Below, in pieces: positions 1-7,554 of a DNA stretch of 32,753 bases. The DNA comes from Clostridiales bacterium (GTDB taxonomy: Bacteria; Bacillota; Clostridia; Peptostreptococcales; Acidaminobacteraceae). The translations under genes and the position numbers were made by a program. Positions within the stretch are counted from its first letter, which is position 1, and each line of letters starts with the position of its first letter. Location of the stretch: contig JAIOSU010000277.1 in NCBI GenBank assembly GCA_021107455.1, positions 1-32,753 of the forward strand. The letters are read 5' to 3'. Under the pieces are notes generated by a model. That model was not told the DNA's origin. It made no database searches and saw only the letters and a program-made list of their open reading frames with translations.

Positions 1-71
1 CCGATGTTTTTATTGATCAGTTCAGCTTGCTCAATTGTTGGATATATTCTATATTTGTAGGCTCTGTGCAT
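1..71 (-). CDS. tnpB: TnpB/OrfB of IS200/IS605-type element, N-terminal end only
   Basis: Only the first 23 codons lie in the window; the gene runs off the left edge. The peptide begins MHRAYKYRIYPT and continues with an EQAELINKN-like stretch, which is the characteristic N-terminus of the TnpB (OrfB) family, the RNA-guided nucleases carried by IS200/IS605 and IS1341-like elements. The ATG is preceded by AAGGGG at a 9-base spacing. A promoter and an inverted-repeat operator lie just upstream, and an imperfect hairpin of the kind found at IS605-type left ends lies further up. Catalytic residues and the right end with the guide RNA are outside the window, so whether the gene is intact cannot be judged. 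Confidence 0.8.
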   Translation of the reverse strand, partial: MHRAYKYRIYPTIEQAELINKNI

Positions 72-92
72 ACGAATCAACCCCTTGAAAAT

Positions 93-128
93 AGTATATC
101 ACAATGCAATCAACAGAACAAGTGTTCG
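93..128 (-). promoter_or_regulatory. tnpB promoter overlapped by LexA-like operator
   Basis: Read on the minus strand, a -35 TTGTTC and a -10 TATACT are separated by exactly 17 bases. The -35 hexamer is the right half of CGAACACTTGTTCT, which matches the Gram-positive LexA box (CGAAC-N4-GTTYC) at 12 of 14 positions by eye. A LexA-type repressor bound there would block the promoter. SOS control is inferred from the motif alone. Confidence 0.55.
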
Positions 129-150
129 TTTAAAAAATCAGGCAATTCAT

Positions 151-171
151 CTCCTACCTAAGAGGAAGGAG
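151..171. repeat. Imperfect hairpin at IS left end
   Basis: Eight-base arms CTCCTACC and GGAAGGAG, with one mismatch and a 5-base loop, lie between the truncated hydrolase and the tnpB promoter. This fits the subterminal hairpin that TnpA recognises on single-stranded DNA in IS200/IS605 elements. Confidence 0.5.
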
Positions 172-179
172 TATTCTTG

Positions 180-542
180 CTAGTGATGATAAAAATCAGC
201 CTCAAGTTCAAAATTACTGATCCCTGAAGTGTGAGTCAGCAAGTGATGGATAGTAATTTGATCTCCATTTGGAAAATCAGAGATATAATGATCGATAGTA
301 TCGTTTACATCAAGTAATCCTTTTTCTTGTAATTGCAATATTGCACATGCAGTAAACTGTTTAGTGATTGAGGCGATTCGAAACTTGGTTTTATTAGTGT
401 TTGGAATATCATGCTCAAAATTTGCATATCCAAATCCTTTTGACACTATTACTTGGTCTTCATATACAATTGATACACTACCATTGAATCCTTTTGAAAT
501 AATAATCTTCTCAACTTCATTAGCTTTATCAATAATATTCAT
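180..542 (-). pseudogene. Serine hydrolase (class C beta-lactamase family), truncated after 120 residues
   Basis: The protein starts like a beta-lactamase/penicillin-binding-protein-fold serine hydrolase. It has the catalytic SxxK motif as SITK (S58, K61) and the conserved HHLLTHTSGI segment near residue 100. It then stops after ADFYHH. Complete members have 300 or more residues with a YxN motif and an HxG/KTG motif, both missing here. The break coincides with the left end of the tnpB element, so the reading frame was probably cut by insertion and the rest may lie beyond the window. The start is well supported by AAGGAGG 7 bases before the ATG. It follows the MFS gene by 18 bases and was probably co-transcribed with it. 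An enzyme lacking most of the fold should not be active. Confidence 0.75.
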
Positions 543-560
543 TTGGAACCTCCTTCTGGA

Positions 561-1760
561 CTATTTAACCATTTTCCAAACTAAAACACCTAAACTGTTG
601 ACTACAGTCAACACCGTTGCAACAATTGCCATTACTAAAAATGCCCGCGCCAAACCAAATGCATCACCCAAAATGCCCACAACAGGGAAAATAGTAATCA
701 TGAAAAAGCTGAACACCATACTGGCCATGGACAAAATTGTCGCACGTTTTTCACTTGGAATCACTTTATTGATATAGTCTCCAAGGGCGATGAAAATCAG
801 CCCTTCTGCCAATGACATCGGAATGAAAAATAAAAAATGCCATGATGAAAATGCAATTCCAAATAAACACACCGTAGAAACAATTGGCATATAAAGTAGA
901 ATACCCCGTTCTTTGATCACCGCTTCAATTTTATAAACCTGAGGAGCAAGAAGCGCTCCTCCAAGAGCTGAAACTGCGTATAAAGTACCTATCGCAATCT
1001 CACTATACCCATCTGATTTCATGTAGTTCTGCAGATAGTAAAACACAGTGGTCACGAAGCTCATAATAAGTTGCGAAAAAATGATTAGGAACATGACACG
1101 CTTATGCATTTTGAGAACTCCAACACTTTCCTTTAACTGTCTCAGCAAATGTCCCTTTGAAGAATGGTCAATATTATTTCTACCAACGCTTGGTTCCACA
1201 AATAAAAAAGAATAGCCAAAGGACATGGTCCCAACAATAATTGTAATCAAAAAAGCAAGGTCGTAATTCTTAGTTGCCAGGTATCCACCAAGCATAAATG
1301 AGACAATACCCGCCATCTGATAAATCATCTCTTTATTGCCACTGATCCGCATAAAACCAGATTCATCATCCAGCTCTTTCAGGGAATCATATATAAGTGC
1401 ATCACCTGCACCAGATTCCATATTATATGATAGTGCTGTTATTACAAAGGATATAGCAAACCAAACAAATGAGTTTGCCAAAAGAAGAATGACCACACTG
1501 GTCAGTGACAAAAATCTTCCTACAATTCTACTGACTCTTCTCCCGTATATGTCAGCTATAGCACCTGTAGGCACTTCCATTAGAAAAGATGTTATGTGAA
1601 AAATGGTTTCAAGCAAACCGAGTTGCGTCAGACTCATGCCCTTTGAAGCCAAATAGATCATCCAGATGCCTCGGGTTAGATCCAAATTCTGTATCATCGT
1701 AAAAACATAATTGCGTTTTATATTTTTCTTAAGTCGATTGTTAAATGTTAATGTTTTCAT
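561..1760 (-). CDS. MFS transporter
   Basis: This is a 399-residue major facilitator superfamily protein with about 12 hydrophobic segments. The loop-2/3 signature (motif A) is present as GAIADIYGRR, preceded by the typical EVP motif. The ORF track begins 28 codons too early, inside a terminator hairpin. The start used here is MKTLTFNN, because AGGAG stands 8 bases before it. The substrate cannot be told; relatives include drug and metabolite exporters. It lies upstream of the truncated serine hydrolase in the same direction, which suggests a two-gene transcript for exporting or modifying a compound. A terminator hairpin 60-100 bases upstream separates it from the 32-codon ORF, so it needs its own promoter or read-through. 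Confidence 0.85.
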   Translation of the reverse strand: MKTLTFNNRLKKNIKRNYVFTMIQNLDLTRGIWMIYLASKGMSLTQLGLLETIFHITSFLMEVPTGAIADIYGRRVSRIVGRFLSLTSVVILLLANSFVWFAISFVITALSYNMESGAGDALIYDSLKELDDESGFMRISGNKEMIYQMAGIVSFMLGGYLATKNYDLAFLITIIVGTMSFGYSFLFVEPSVGRNNIDHSSKGHLLRQLKESVGVLKMHKRVMFLIIFSQLIMSFVTTVFYYLQNYMKSDGYSEIAIGTLYAVSALGGALLAPQVYKIEAVIKERGILLYMPIVSTVCLFGIAFSSWHFLFFIPMSLAEGLIFIALGDYINKVIPSEKRATILSMASMVFSFFMITIFPVVGILGDAFGLARAFLVMAIVATVLTVVNSLGVLVWKMVK

Positions 1761-1825
1761 ATATAATTCTCCTCGAGTATAATTTTTAGTAATTTCATCG
1801 CCCACCACCCGAGGTCTATCCATAC

Positions 1826-1857
1826 AAAAAAACTCTGAATGCAATCATCCAGAGTTT
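1826..1857 (-). terminator. Rho-independent terminator upstream of MFS gene
   Basis: On the minus strand AAACTCTG pairs with CAGAGTTT across a 12-base loop, followed by a run of seven T. It ends the transcript of the 32-codon ORF and could act as an attenuator for the MFS gene. Confidence 0.75.
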
Positions 1858-1898
1858 AAGTCAATATCTTAAGACATAAGCTTTCTGTATTTTGCACA

Positions 1899-1997
1899 TC
1901 ACCAGATTTTTCGATTTTTGGACAGACCTCTCCCGTCATATCCAAAAATTCCTGAAAATCTATTGAGTTCAGCAAAAAATCCATTCATGCCCTTCAT
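1899..1997 (-). CDS. 32-residue small ORF, unknown
   Basis: This ORF is absent from the track because it is short. It reads MKGMNGFFAELNRF, then a Gly/Tyr/Arg-rich middle, and ends KNRKIW before TGA. The support is unusually good for its size: AGGAG sits 6 bases before the ATG, a TATAAT box lies about 30 bases upstream and a clear terminator follows 40 bases after the stop. It is therefore a self-contained transcription unit between a LuxR-linked gene cluster and an MFS transporter. The first half is amphipathic and the tail is basic. It could be a small protein, a peptide signal exported by the neighbouring MFS, or a leader peptide for that gene. I do not recognise a family. Confidence 0.5.
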   Translation of the reverse strand: MKGMNGFFAELNRFSGIFGYDGRGLSKNRKIW

Positions 1998-2026
1998 ATT
2001 AATCTCCTATTAAACGTGTTCACTCT

Positions 2027-2056
2027 ATTATACAGGAATTACTGCAATCAATTCAA
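2027..2056 (-). promoter_or_regulatory. Promoter of the 32-residue ORF
   Basis: On the minus strand there is a perfect -10 TATAAT (2032-2027) with TTGAAT 18 bases upstream. The -10 shares bases with the TAA stop codon of the upstream 61-residue gene, so the promoter is buried in that gene's 3' end. Confidence 0.5.
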
Positions 2057-2213
2057 TACCCAAATCTTGTATACGACGCAGCACTCCGTAGAGCTCTGCT
2101 TGATCCACAAACTCACCACTCAGTTTTGTGGTGAAATCCTCTTGCTGGGTCATTTCAAACTCTTCAAACAAATGATCTTTTATATACCCTTTTATGACGA
2201 TCTCATATTTCAT
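2028..2213 (-). CDS. Small conserved protein linked to MalT-type LuxR regulators
   Basis: This 61-residue protein begins MKYEIVIKG. The start was moved six codons downstream of the ORF track because AGAGG precedes that ATG by 6 bases. It resembles a widespread family of 60-80 residue proteins with the pattern YEIxVKGxL near the N-terminus and a DQAxLxGxLxxIxDLGxxLIxV ending; here the ending reads VDQAELYGVLRRIQDLGIE. From memory, these are often encoded next to LAL/LuxR regulators, as here, 27 bases after the regulator's stop. Their biochemical role is not established. A small ferredoxin-like or ACT-like sensor fold is possible but is a guess. Confidence 0.65.
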   Translation of the reverse strand: MKYEIVIKGYIKDHLFEEFEMTQQEDFTTKLSGEFVDQAELYGVLRRIQDLGIELIAVIPV

Positions 2214-2240
2214 ATGGCACCTCTTGTTCACATATTGAAT

Positions 2241-4838
2241 TTACAACAGACCAAGTGTTTTTGCTTTAGCAACGGCCTCTGTTCTGCGTTTGACCTCAAG
2301 TTTGCCAAATAAACTGTTGTTATAGCTCTTTACTGTACTTAGAGCAATAAATAGCATATTTGCTATCTCTTGATTGGAAAGGCCCTTTTCAATCAACTCA
2401 AGTACTTCAAGCTCTCTAGTCGTTAATGGCTCCCTAAGAGATAGATTGGCATGCACTTTATCAGAAATTGGAAGTGACTCTGAAAATTCCACAAATGGCA
2501 ATTCTATACCTTCATCTAAAGCCAACTGCTTTGCTGACGAAAGCAGAGATTGTTTAACAGCTTCACTTTTTATGAAGCGCATCATCAGCACACTATATTC
2601 AATGACATGCAGCCATCTCTTTTGAATCTTTGCACGATCCAACAAGATTCTGCAGATCGGCTCAAGTTTTGCTGCATAACTGTTTAATGGTGCAAATTTA
2701 AATATGAGCTTCCATTTCATTTCTGTGGTATACGAGGGATCATCCTCTAAAAAAGGCTCTAGAGCGTTTATTGCTTCATCGATACGATATTTTAGTGCAT
2801 GTTCATCCTCTTCGGTCTTTAAGGTGAGCCATAAGTCCATGTCCTCTATAGTGAAGCTCTCAGGAATTGGATTTTTAAAATCACTGTTTCGTCCTTTTAT
2901 AATGCATCTTCTAGCTAGATCCCAAGAACCATTTTGAATGTGAAGCCTCGCTTTCAAGGTGTAGTACTTATATTGCCAATCCATAAACTCATACTGATGA
3001 CCATACGATTTACTGGTCTCAAGCAATCCAAAAGCTTGATCCGTATCGCCCCTAAAGCTGGCAATCATGGCTAGATAAAGGTAATAAGTCGCCATCAAAA
3101 TTGGAACAATTCCTTCCCGCTTCACTTCTTCAATTGCTTTTTCCAGTAATATTTTCGCCTGGGTCAACTGTCCCTTTTGTATATAGAGTTCAGCAATCAC
3201 CCAGACCATTGAATTCTGGACAAGTGGATTCAAAGGGCCTAGCGCTTCATTCTTCACTCTCATCATATGATAGATGGCTTCATCGAGTTCCCCCCGTCCC
3301 CAATGCACAGTTGCTACAAAGGTTTCTAGTACCCATTGTTTTTTATTGTAGTGTTGCTCTGCCAATATTTGCAGTTCCTTTGTTATTTTAAGAAGCAGGG
3401 CATAGTCTCCCATTACTGCCGCAATGTAAGCTTTCGCATTCATCAAAGTCACTGGCATCTGCTTGAACTCTTCAAGATCATTCACCAGTATATCTCCTCG
3501 TAAAGCCCAATCTTGCCACTGATCATATAACTTTTTCGCAATGTCAAACCAGGCTTCACAGGATTCAACTTCTCCTCGATCAAGTAGTGCCCAACCCACA
3601 CCTAGAGAAAGTACCGGACTACGCTTAATTAAGTCCTCGGGCAATCGATTGGCCATGTCGAGCCAACTTGATGATCTGAGTTCCAAATCCATAGTTGCCC
3701 ACTTGAACTCAATCAGTGCAGCAGCAAGTTCATTATGTCCCCCATTCAAATAGTGCTCAATGGCCTCTTGATGACGTTCCTTGCCTTCAAACCACTTTCC
3801 AGCTCGAAGGTAGATTGTGGTGATGATGTCTCTCTCCATAAGGTTAAGACGTTTTCTCAATAGTTCTCTAAACAAATGATGGTATCGGAACCATCCACTT
3901 CCCATGGTGATCAAGAAGCTGTTTGTCTTTAAGAGAAATTCAATACATTTTTCCCCTTCACCCGGTTGGAGTTCCAAGACATCATCACAGAGTTCCGGAG
4001 AAAAGTACTCAAAAATCGAAGATTTTAGCAAAAACTGACGAATAGTCTCAGTATGGCGCTCAAGTACTTCTTCTAGCAAATAATCTATAATATAGTAATG
4101 ACTTTCACTAAAATCAGCAATAAAATGATCAATGTCCTCCACCCCTTGCAGAGACAGTGCTGTCAACTGTAGTCCAGCAATCCATCCTTCGGTACGTTCA
4201 AAGAGATACTTAAGTTGATTCGAAGTCAAAGACCGATTGAGATTTTTAGAAAAAAAAGACTCCGTTTCGAGCAGTGTAAACCTCAAGTCCGACATGCGTA
4301 GTGCCGTGAGTTGACGCTGTGAATGAAGTTTGGCCAGTGAAAATGGCGGATCTTCTCTAGATATAATGCAAAGGTGCATTGATAACGGAAAATGTCCAAT
4401 CAAAGCTCTCATCATCTGATGAATCATCTCATCATTAATCACATGATAATCATCAAGAACAAGAATATACGATTGACGGATATTATGAACAAGTGTTGTA
4501 AAGGATTTAATAAGTGCCTCATCTCCGATAGTCTGACGTGCGCTGAGCAGTTGATCCATCTGCCCTGAAACCTCTGGGGCAATAGTTTTGATCCCTTCTG
4601 TTAAATACGTTAAAAATTGAGCCAGATCATTATCCCACTCATCCAGTGAATACCAAATGTAAGGTTCTCCTTGATTGGACAGCCAGTGACTGACACTCGT
4701 TGATTTGCCTGAACCTGCTTGAGCGCTGACAATGTTTATTTTTGCTGTCGAGAGGAGCCTTGTTGTCTCCGGTTTGACGACCATATCGGGTGGAAATTGA
4801 GGCTTTTGTAGTTTAGTGGGCATTATTGATAACGTCAT
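2241..4838 (-). CDS. LuxR-family ATP-dependent regulator (MalT/LAL type)
   Basis: The 865-residue protein has the architecture of LAL (large ATP-binding LuxR) regulators. A P-loop AQAGSGKST lies at residues 39-47 and a Walker B segment LVLDDYH near 122. A winged-helix and long TPR-like helical region form the middle. A LuxR-type helix-turn-helix occupies the last 60 residues (LTTRELEVLELIEKGLSNQE). MalT-type proteins bind an inducer through the TPR region, oligomerise with ATP and activate sigma-70 promoters. GGAGG sits 4 bases before the chosen ATG. The gene follows DUF6326 and the oxidoreductase in one direction, which makes those genes its likely targets. The inducer is unknown. Confidence 0.9.
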   Translation of the reverse strand: MTLSIMPTKLQKPQFPPDMVVKPETTRLLSTAKINIVSAQAGSGKSTSVSHWLSNQGEPYIWYSLDEWDNDLAQFLTYLTEGIKTIAPEVSGQMDQLLSARQTIGDEALIKSFTTLVHNIRQSYILVLDDYHVINDEMIHQMMRALIGHFPLSMHLCIISREDPPFSLAKLHSQRQLTALRMSDLRFTLLETESFFSKNLNRSLTSNQLKYLFERTEGWIAGLQLTALSLQGVEDIDHFIADFSESHYYIIDYLLEEVLERHTETIRQFLLKSSIFEYFSPELCDDVLELQPGEGEKCIEFLLKTNSFLITMGSGWFRYHHLFRELLRKRLNLMERDIITTIYLRAGKWFEGKERHQEAIEHYLNGGHNELAAALIEFKWATMDLELRSSSWLDMANRLPEDLIKRSPVLSLGVGWALLDRGEVESCEAWFDIAKKLYDQWQDWALRGDILVNDLEEFKQMPVTLMNAKAYIAAVMGDYALLLKITKELQILAEQHYNKKQWVLETFVATVHWGRGELDEAIYHMMRVKNEALGPLNPLVQNSMVWVIAELYIQKGQLTQAKILLEKAIEEVKREGIVPILMATYYLYLAMIASFRGDTDQAFGLLETSKSYGHQYEFMDWQYKYYTLKARLHIQNGSWDLARRCIIKGRNSDFKNPIPESFTIEDMDLWLTLKTEEDEHALKYRIDEAINALEPFLEDDPSYTTEMKWKLIFKFAPLNSYAAKLEPICRILLDRAKIQKRWLHVIEYSVLMMRFIKSEAVKQSLLSSAKQLALDEGIELPFVEFSESLPISDKVHANLSLREPLTTRELEVLELIEKGLSNQEIANMLFIALSTVKSYNNSLFGKLEVKRRTEAVAKAKTLGLL

Positions 4839-4918
4839 AAGTCCTCCAGTGGATTTGCTCTGAACTTAGCAATAGAAATTTCTAACCCTATACCCACATA
4901 CTAACGATTATATGCAAT

Positions 4919-5317
4919 TTAAGCCTTTGCTTCCTTCCATCTGAGAGCCATGATCATAATTGTAATCAGAGTTATCACTTCTATTGAAGCGAAGAAGATG
5001 TAATGTGGTGAAAATGAACCACCACCTATGATGAAGGCTATGACGACTAACGGCGCTACAATATTTGCAATACGATTAATGCGATACTTAGAAAGTCTAG
5101 AGACAAGAATCATCACGATGTTCACTTCTAGTAAAACCGCTGCAACAAGTAAGAAAATCGGTGTAATGACTACTCCTTCAGCAGTTCCAGTTTCAATCAA
5201 CCCTCTTAGAAATTCTCCATTTAAAAATGAGAGCAAATCGGCACTGATGACGTTAAATTTGACAAAGATCCATAACACCATAAGCTTTGTTTGCATGCTG
5301 ATCCCTTCACTTTTCAT
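4919..5317 (-). CDS. DUF6326 family membrane protein
   Basis: This is a 132-residue integral membrane protein with four hydrophobic segments. Its layout matches my recollection of DUF6326: a LxVLWIFxxFN start, SADLLSFL in the first segment, a LLEVNIVMILVSR helix, then KYRxNRxANI and a final helix with a short basic tail. The ATG overlaps the TGA of the upstream oxidoreductase (ATGA), and AGGAGG lies 9 bases upstream inside that gene, so translation is coupled. No function is established for the family. Its repeated company with a short oxidoreductase and a LuxR regulator suggests a small stress- or ligand-response unit. Confidence 0.8.
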   Translation of the reverse strand: MKSEGISMQTKLMVLWIFVKFNVISADLLSFLNGEFLRGLIETGTAEGVVITPIFLLVAAVLLEVNIVMILVSRLSKYRINRIANIVAPLVVIAFIIGGGSFSPHYIFFASIEVITLITIMIMALRWKEAKA

Positions 5318-6258
5318 TTGAGGTGTCCTCCTACTGCATTAGAATCATGAGGAATGGTAATCGCTACATTACCTGTTTTCGAACCTTGGTCAACATAACG
5401 ATGTGCCAAGACTATCTCCTCAAGTGAGAAAGTGCGGTCAATAACTGCATTGAGCTTGCCTTCATCATACATTTGCACTAAAAGGTCCAGAAATTCTTTT
5501 TTTTCAGACGCAACCCCATGACCAGCCACTGATGTGAATGTGCCGCTAGGTTTTAGTAGTGAATCCACATCATTTTTTTTGATTTTTCCAATTGCATCAA
5601 AAATTAAATCATATTGCTTGGACTGTTTTTTATAATCCTGTTTTTTATAATCAATTACTTCATCTGCACCAATTGATTGGAGTGTTTCCACATGTTGTGA
5701 GCTGCACACAGCTGTAACACTGGCTCCTAAGTACTTGGCGATCTGAACCGCAGCAGTACCCACCGCACCGGAAGCACCATAGATCATAACTTGCTGTCCT
5801 TTTTTAATTCCAGCCTTTTGAAGAAAATGAATCGCTGCGGTTCCTCCAAAAGGAAGCACTGCGGCTTCTTCATATGTGGCTGTTTTGGGTTTCAGTCCCA
5901 TGCAACCTTTTTCGCTCAATACGGCATATTGCGCATGTCCACCAAAACGCATACCCGTCATGGCAAATATTTCATCTCCTACATCGAATAAAGAAACACC
6001 TTCACCAATTTCCACAATTTTACCCGCGAGTGCCACTCCTAAGATTGGCTTTCTCGGCTTTGTTATGCCGAGAACAAGTCTCAATGCCGTTTTAGTGACA
6101 GGACTTGCTATTAACCCTCTCACTCTGACATCGCCAGAATTCATGGAGCTTGCCATAACTTTTATAAGTACTTCACCTTTATTTACTTTTGGCACTTGGA
6201 CATCCAACAGTTTGATTTTGTCAGGTGAACCATAGCCTTCACATACAGCTGCTTTCAT
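5314..6258 (-). CDS. NAD(P)-dependent alcohol dehydrogenase/quinone oxidoreductase-like (zinc-free MDR)
   Basis: The protein has 314 residues and is a medium-chain dehydrogenase/reductase of the quinone-oxidoreductase branch. It shows the N-terminal GroES-like domain (residues 1-120) and a Rossmann motif IYGASGAVGTAAVQIAKYLGA near 150-170. The Cys/His ligands of zinc alcohol dehydrogenases are absent. Such enzymes use NADPH to reduce quinones or activated alkenes; the substrate cannot be told. The start is strongly supported by AGGAGG 6-7 bases upstream. It is the first gene of an apparent operon with DUF6326 (4-base overlap), the LuxR regulator and the 61-residue protein. Confidence 0.88.
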   Translation of the reverse strand: MKAAVCEGYGSPDKIKLLDVQVPKVNKGEVLIKVMASSMNSGDVRVRGLIASPVTKTALRLVLGITKPRKPILGVALAGKIVEIGEGVSLFDVGDEIFAMTGMRFGGHAQYAVLSEKGCMGLKPKTATYEEAAVLPFGGTAAIHFLQKAGIKKGQQVMIYGASGAVGTAAVQIAKYLGASVTAVCSSQHVETLQSIGADEVIDYKKQDYKKQSKQYDLIFDAIGKIKKNDVDSLLKPSGTFTSVAGHGVASEKKEFLDLLVQMYDEGKLNAVIDRTFSLEEIVLAHRYVDQGSKTGNVAITIPHDSNAVGGHLK

Positions 6259-6345
6259 AAGCCACCTCCTAATGTAACTTCATCATAACATCTCGGAGGA
6301 CCCATCCCTAGCAACTAAAGTTGGTATTTGGAGTTGGAAATTCAA

Positions 6346-7458
6346 CTATCCCTTCATGCGTTTGATTACGGACAAAATATCGATCAATGCTCGAAAGCTA
6401 GGTACCATCTTGCTAGTGGATCCAAAATTGAGTACAATGTGTGTATCTGAAGTTGGGTCGTAAAACAAATGAGTGGATAGAATGCCAATATGACCTCTTA
6501 CAAGAGGAAGTTTAAGCAAAGGAAAAAACTTATTAAAGCGCACAGTCATTCCTCCACCTCCCGTATAAATGCCTTTTTCAAATTGATTCTCATTTGAGAA
6601 CATCTCAGAAAGTGATCGATCGGAAATCAAATTACCACTATGCAATGCAACACTAAACTTCTTTAATTCATCAAGCGTTGAAATGATACCACCTCCTGCC
6701 CAATCGACTGAAAGTGCATTTTTGTCACCAAACTCTTCTCCTTCGAGCCACAAGTCTGCAATAGGTAATGAATGATTCGACAAAGGTTTAGAGCGCATTG
6801 TCATGTATGAGTCAGTCATCGAAAGCGGTTCGAAAATTCTTTCTTCAAGTGCTTTCTCAAGCGATTTTCCTTCAACAATTTCAATCAGCATTCCCAATAG
6901 GATAAACCCTGTATCCGAATAAAGATAACCCTTTCCTGGTGCACTCACGGGTACTTGTCGTTCGCTGGAAAAATCCAGCAAATCTTGTGGTTGCCATATT
7001 TTATCGCTTTGGGTTCTTAAAAGTGTCCTCATGTTTTCTCCATCCAAAACTGGACCTTCAAAATAATCTGCGATACCAGAAGTATGGGAGAGCAAGTGCC
7101 TGTAGGTCACTATATCGCTATGATCCACACCATTATATACAAACAAATTTCCCAGCAGTTCTCTCTCAATAGTTTTTATAATTGGGGCATCAAGTATAAT
7201 TTTTTGCTCCTCAGCCAGTTGATAAATTATCGTTGCAGTAAAAAGTTTTCCTATGCTCGCCACATGAAAAGGTTGTCCTGCAGTCAGTTTCCCAGCTCTT
7301 TTTGATGAACCTTCCGCAAAGCTCCAATCTAGTTCAAGCATAGGAGAATAAACGTGTGCCTGTACACCTGAATAATTTTTCTTGATTTTGCTCGCTTTCA
7401 AAAAATATTTTGTAAAATGTGCGTATGCCCGATCTTTTGAATTTGACTTTTTAGACAT
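6346..7458 (-). CDS. Serine hydrolase, beta-lactamase/PBP4* family
   Basis: This is a complete 370-residue member of the beta-lactamase-related serine hydrolases. The motifs appear in order: SxxK as SIGK at residues 68-71, HLLSHTSGI near 121-129, the second catalytic motif as YSD at 180-182, and RGHIG near the C-terminus in the KTG position. No signal peptide is visible, since the N-terminus is basic, so it is probably cytoplasmic. That argues for an esterase or peptidase role rather than antibiotic resistance. AAGGAGG precedes the ATG. It is transcribed divergently from a PadR regulator with a palindrome between the two, so repression by PadR is likely. Confidence 0.88.
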   Translation of the reverse strand: MSKKSNSKDRAYAHFTKYFLKASKIKKNYSGVQAHVYSPMLELDWSFAEGSSKRAGKLTAGQPFHVASIGKLFTATIIYQLAEEQKIILDAPIIKTIERELLGNLFVYNGVDHSDIVTYRHLLSHTSGIADYFEGPVLDGENMRTLLRTQSDKIWQPQDLLDFSSERQVPVSAPGKGYLYSDTGFILLGMLIEIVEGKSLEKALEERIFEPLSMTDSYMTMRSKPLSNHSLPIADLWLEGEEFGDKNALSVDWAGGGIISTLDELKKFSVALHSGNLISDRSLSEMFSNENQFEKGIYTGGGGMTVRFNKFFPLLKLPLVRGHIGILSTHLFYDPTSDTHIVLNFGSTSKMVPSFRALIDILSVIKRMKG

Positions 7459-7507
7459 TGCTATTCCTCCTTCTTAAAGTTACAATAAAATATATAAACA
7501 GACATCT

Positions 7508-7526
7508 ATATTACTTAAAGTAATAT
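7508..7526. promoter_or_regulatory. Palindromic operator between serine hydrolase and padR-like gene
   Basis: ATATTACTT-A-AAGTAATAT is a perfect 9-base inverted repeat around one central base, in the 96-base divergent intergenic region. A degenerate copy (ACTTATAGTAAC) follows at 7528-7539. PadR proteins bind such A/T-rich dyads next to their own promoters, so this is the probable autoregulatory site. Confidence 0.6.
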
Positions 7527-7554
7527 GACTTATAGTAACATAAAGGAGCCAAAA

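Larger units (their letters stand above)
1..180 (-). mobile_element. Left end of an IS200/IS605-family (tnpB) element, partial
   Basis: The stretch holds the tnpB start, its promoter and an imperfect palindrome (CTCCTACC, loop TAAGA, GGAAGGAG; one mismatch) at 151-171. Subterminal hairpins of this kind mark the ends of IS200/IS605 elements, which lack terminal inverted repeats. The element abuts the point where a serine-hydrolase reading frame is lost near 180, which suggests that it inserted there. The exact boundary is inferred, since these elements make no target duplication and the other end is not in the window. Confidence 0.6.

Noticed and set aside
364-777. 137-codon ORF on the plus strand
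   Set aside because: It is antisense to the truncated hydrolase and the MFS gene, has no ribosome site and has a biased composition typical of a shadow frame.
1863-1997. Possible selenocysteine read-through of the 32-codon ORF (its TGA is followed by TGT)
   Set aside because: No SECIS-like hairpin follows the TGA, the extension would be only about 11 codons, and no known Sec motif is formed.
5876-6235. 119-codon plus-strand ORF opposite the oxidoreductase
   Set aside because: It is antisense to a strongly supported gene and has no ribosome site.
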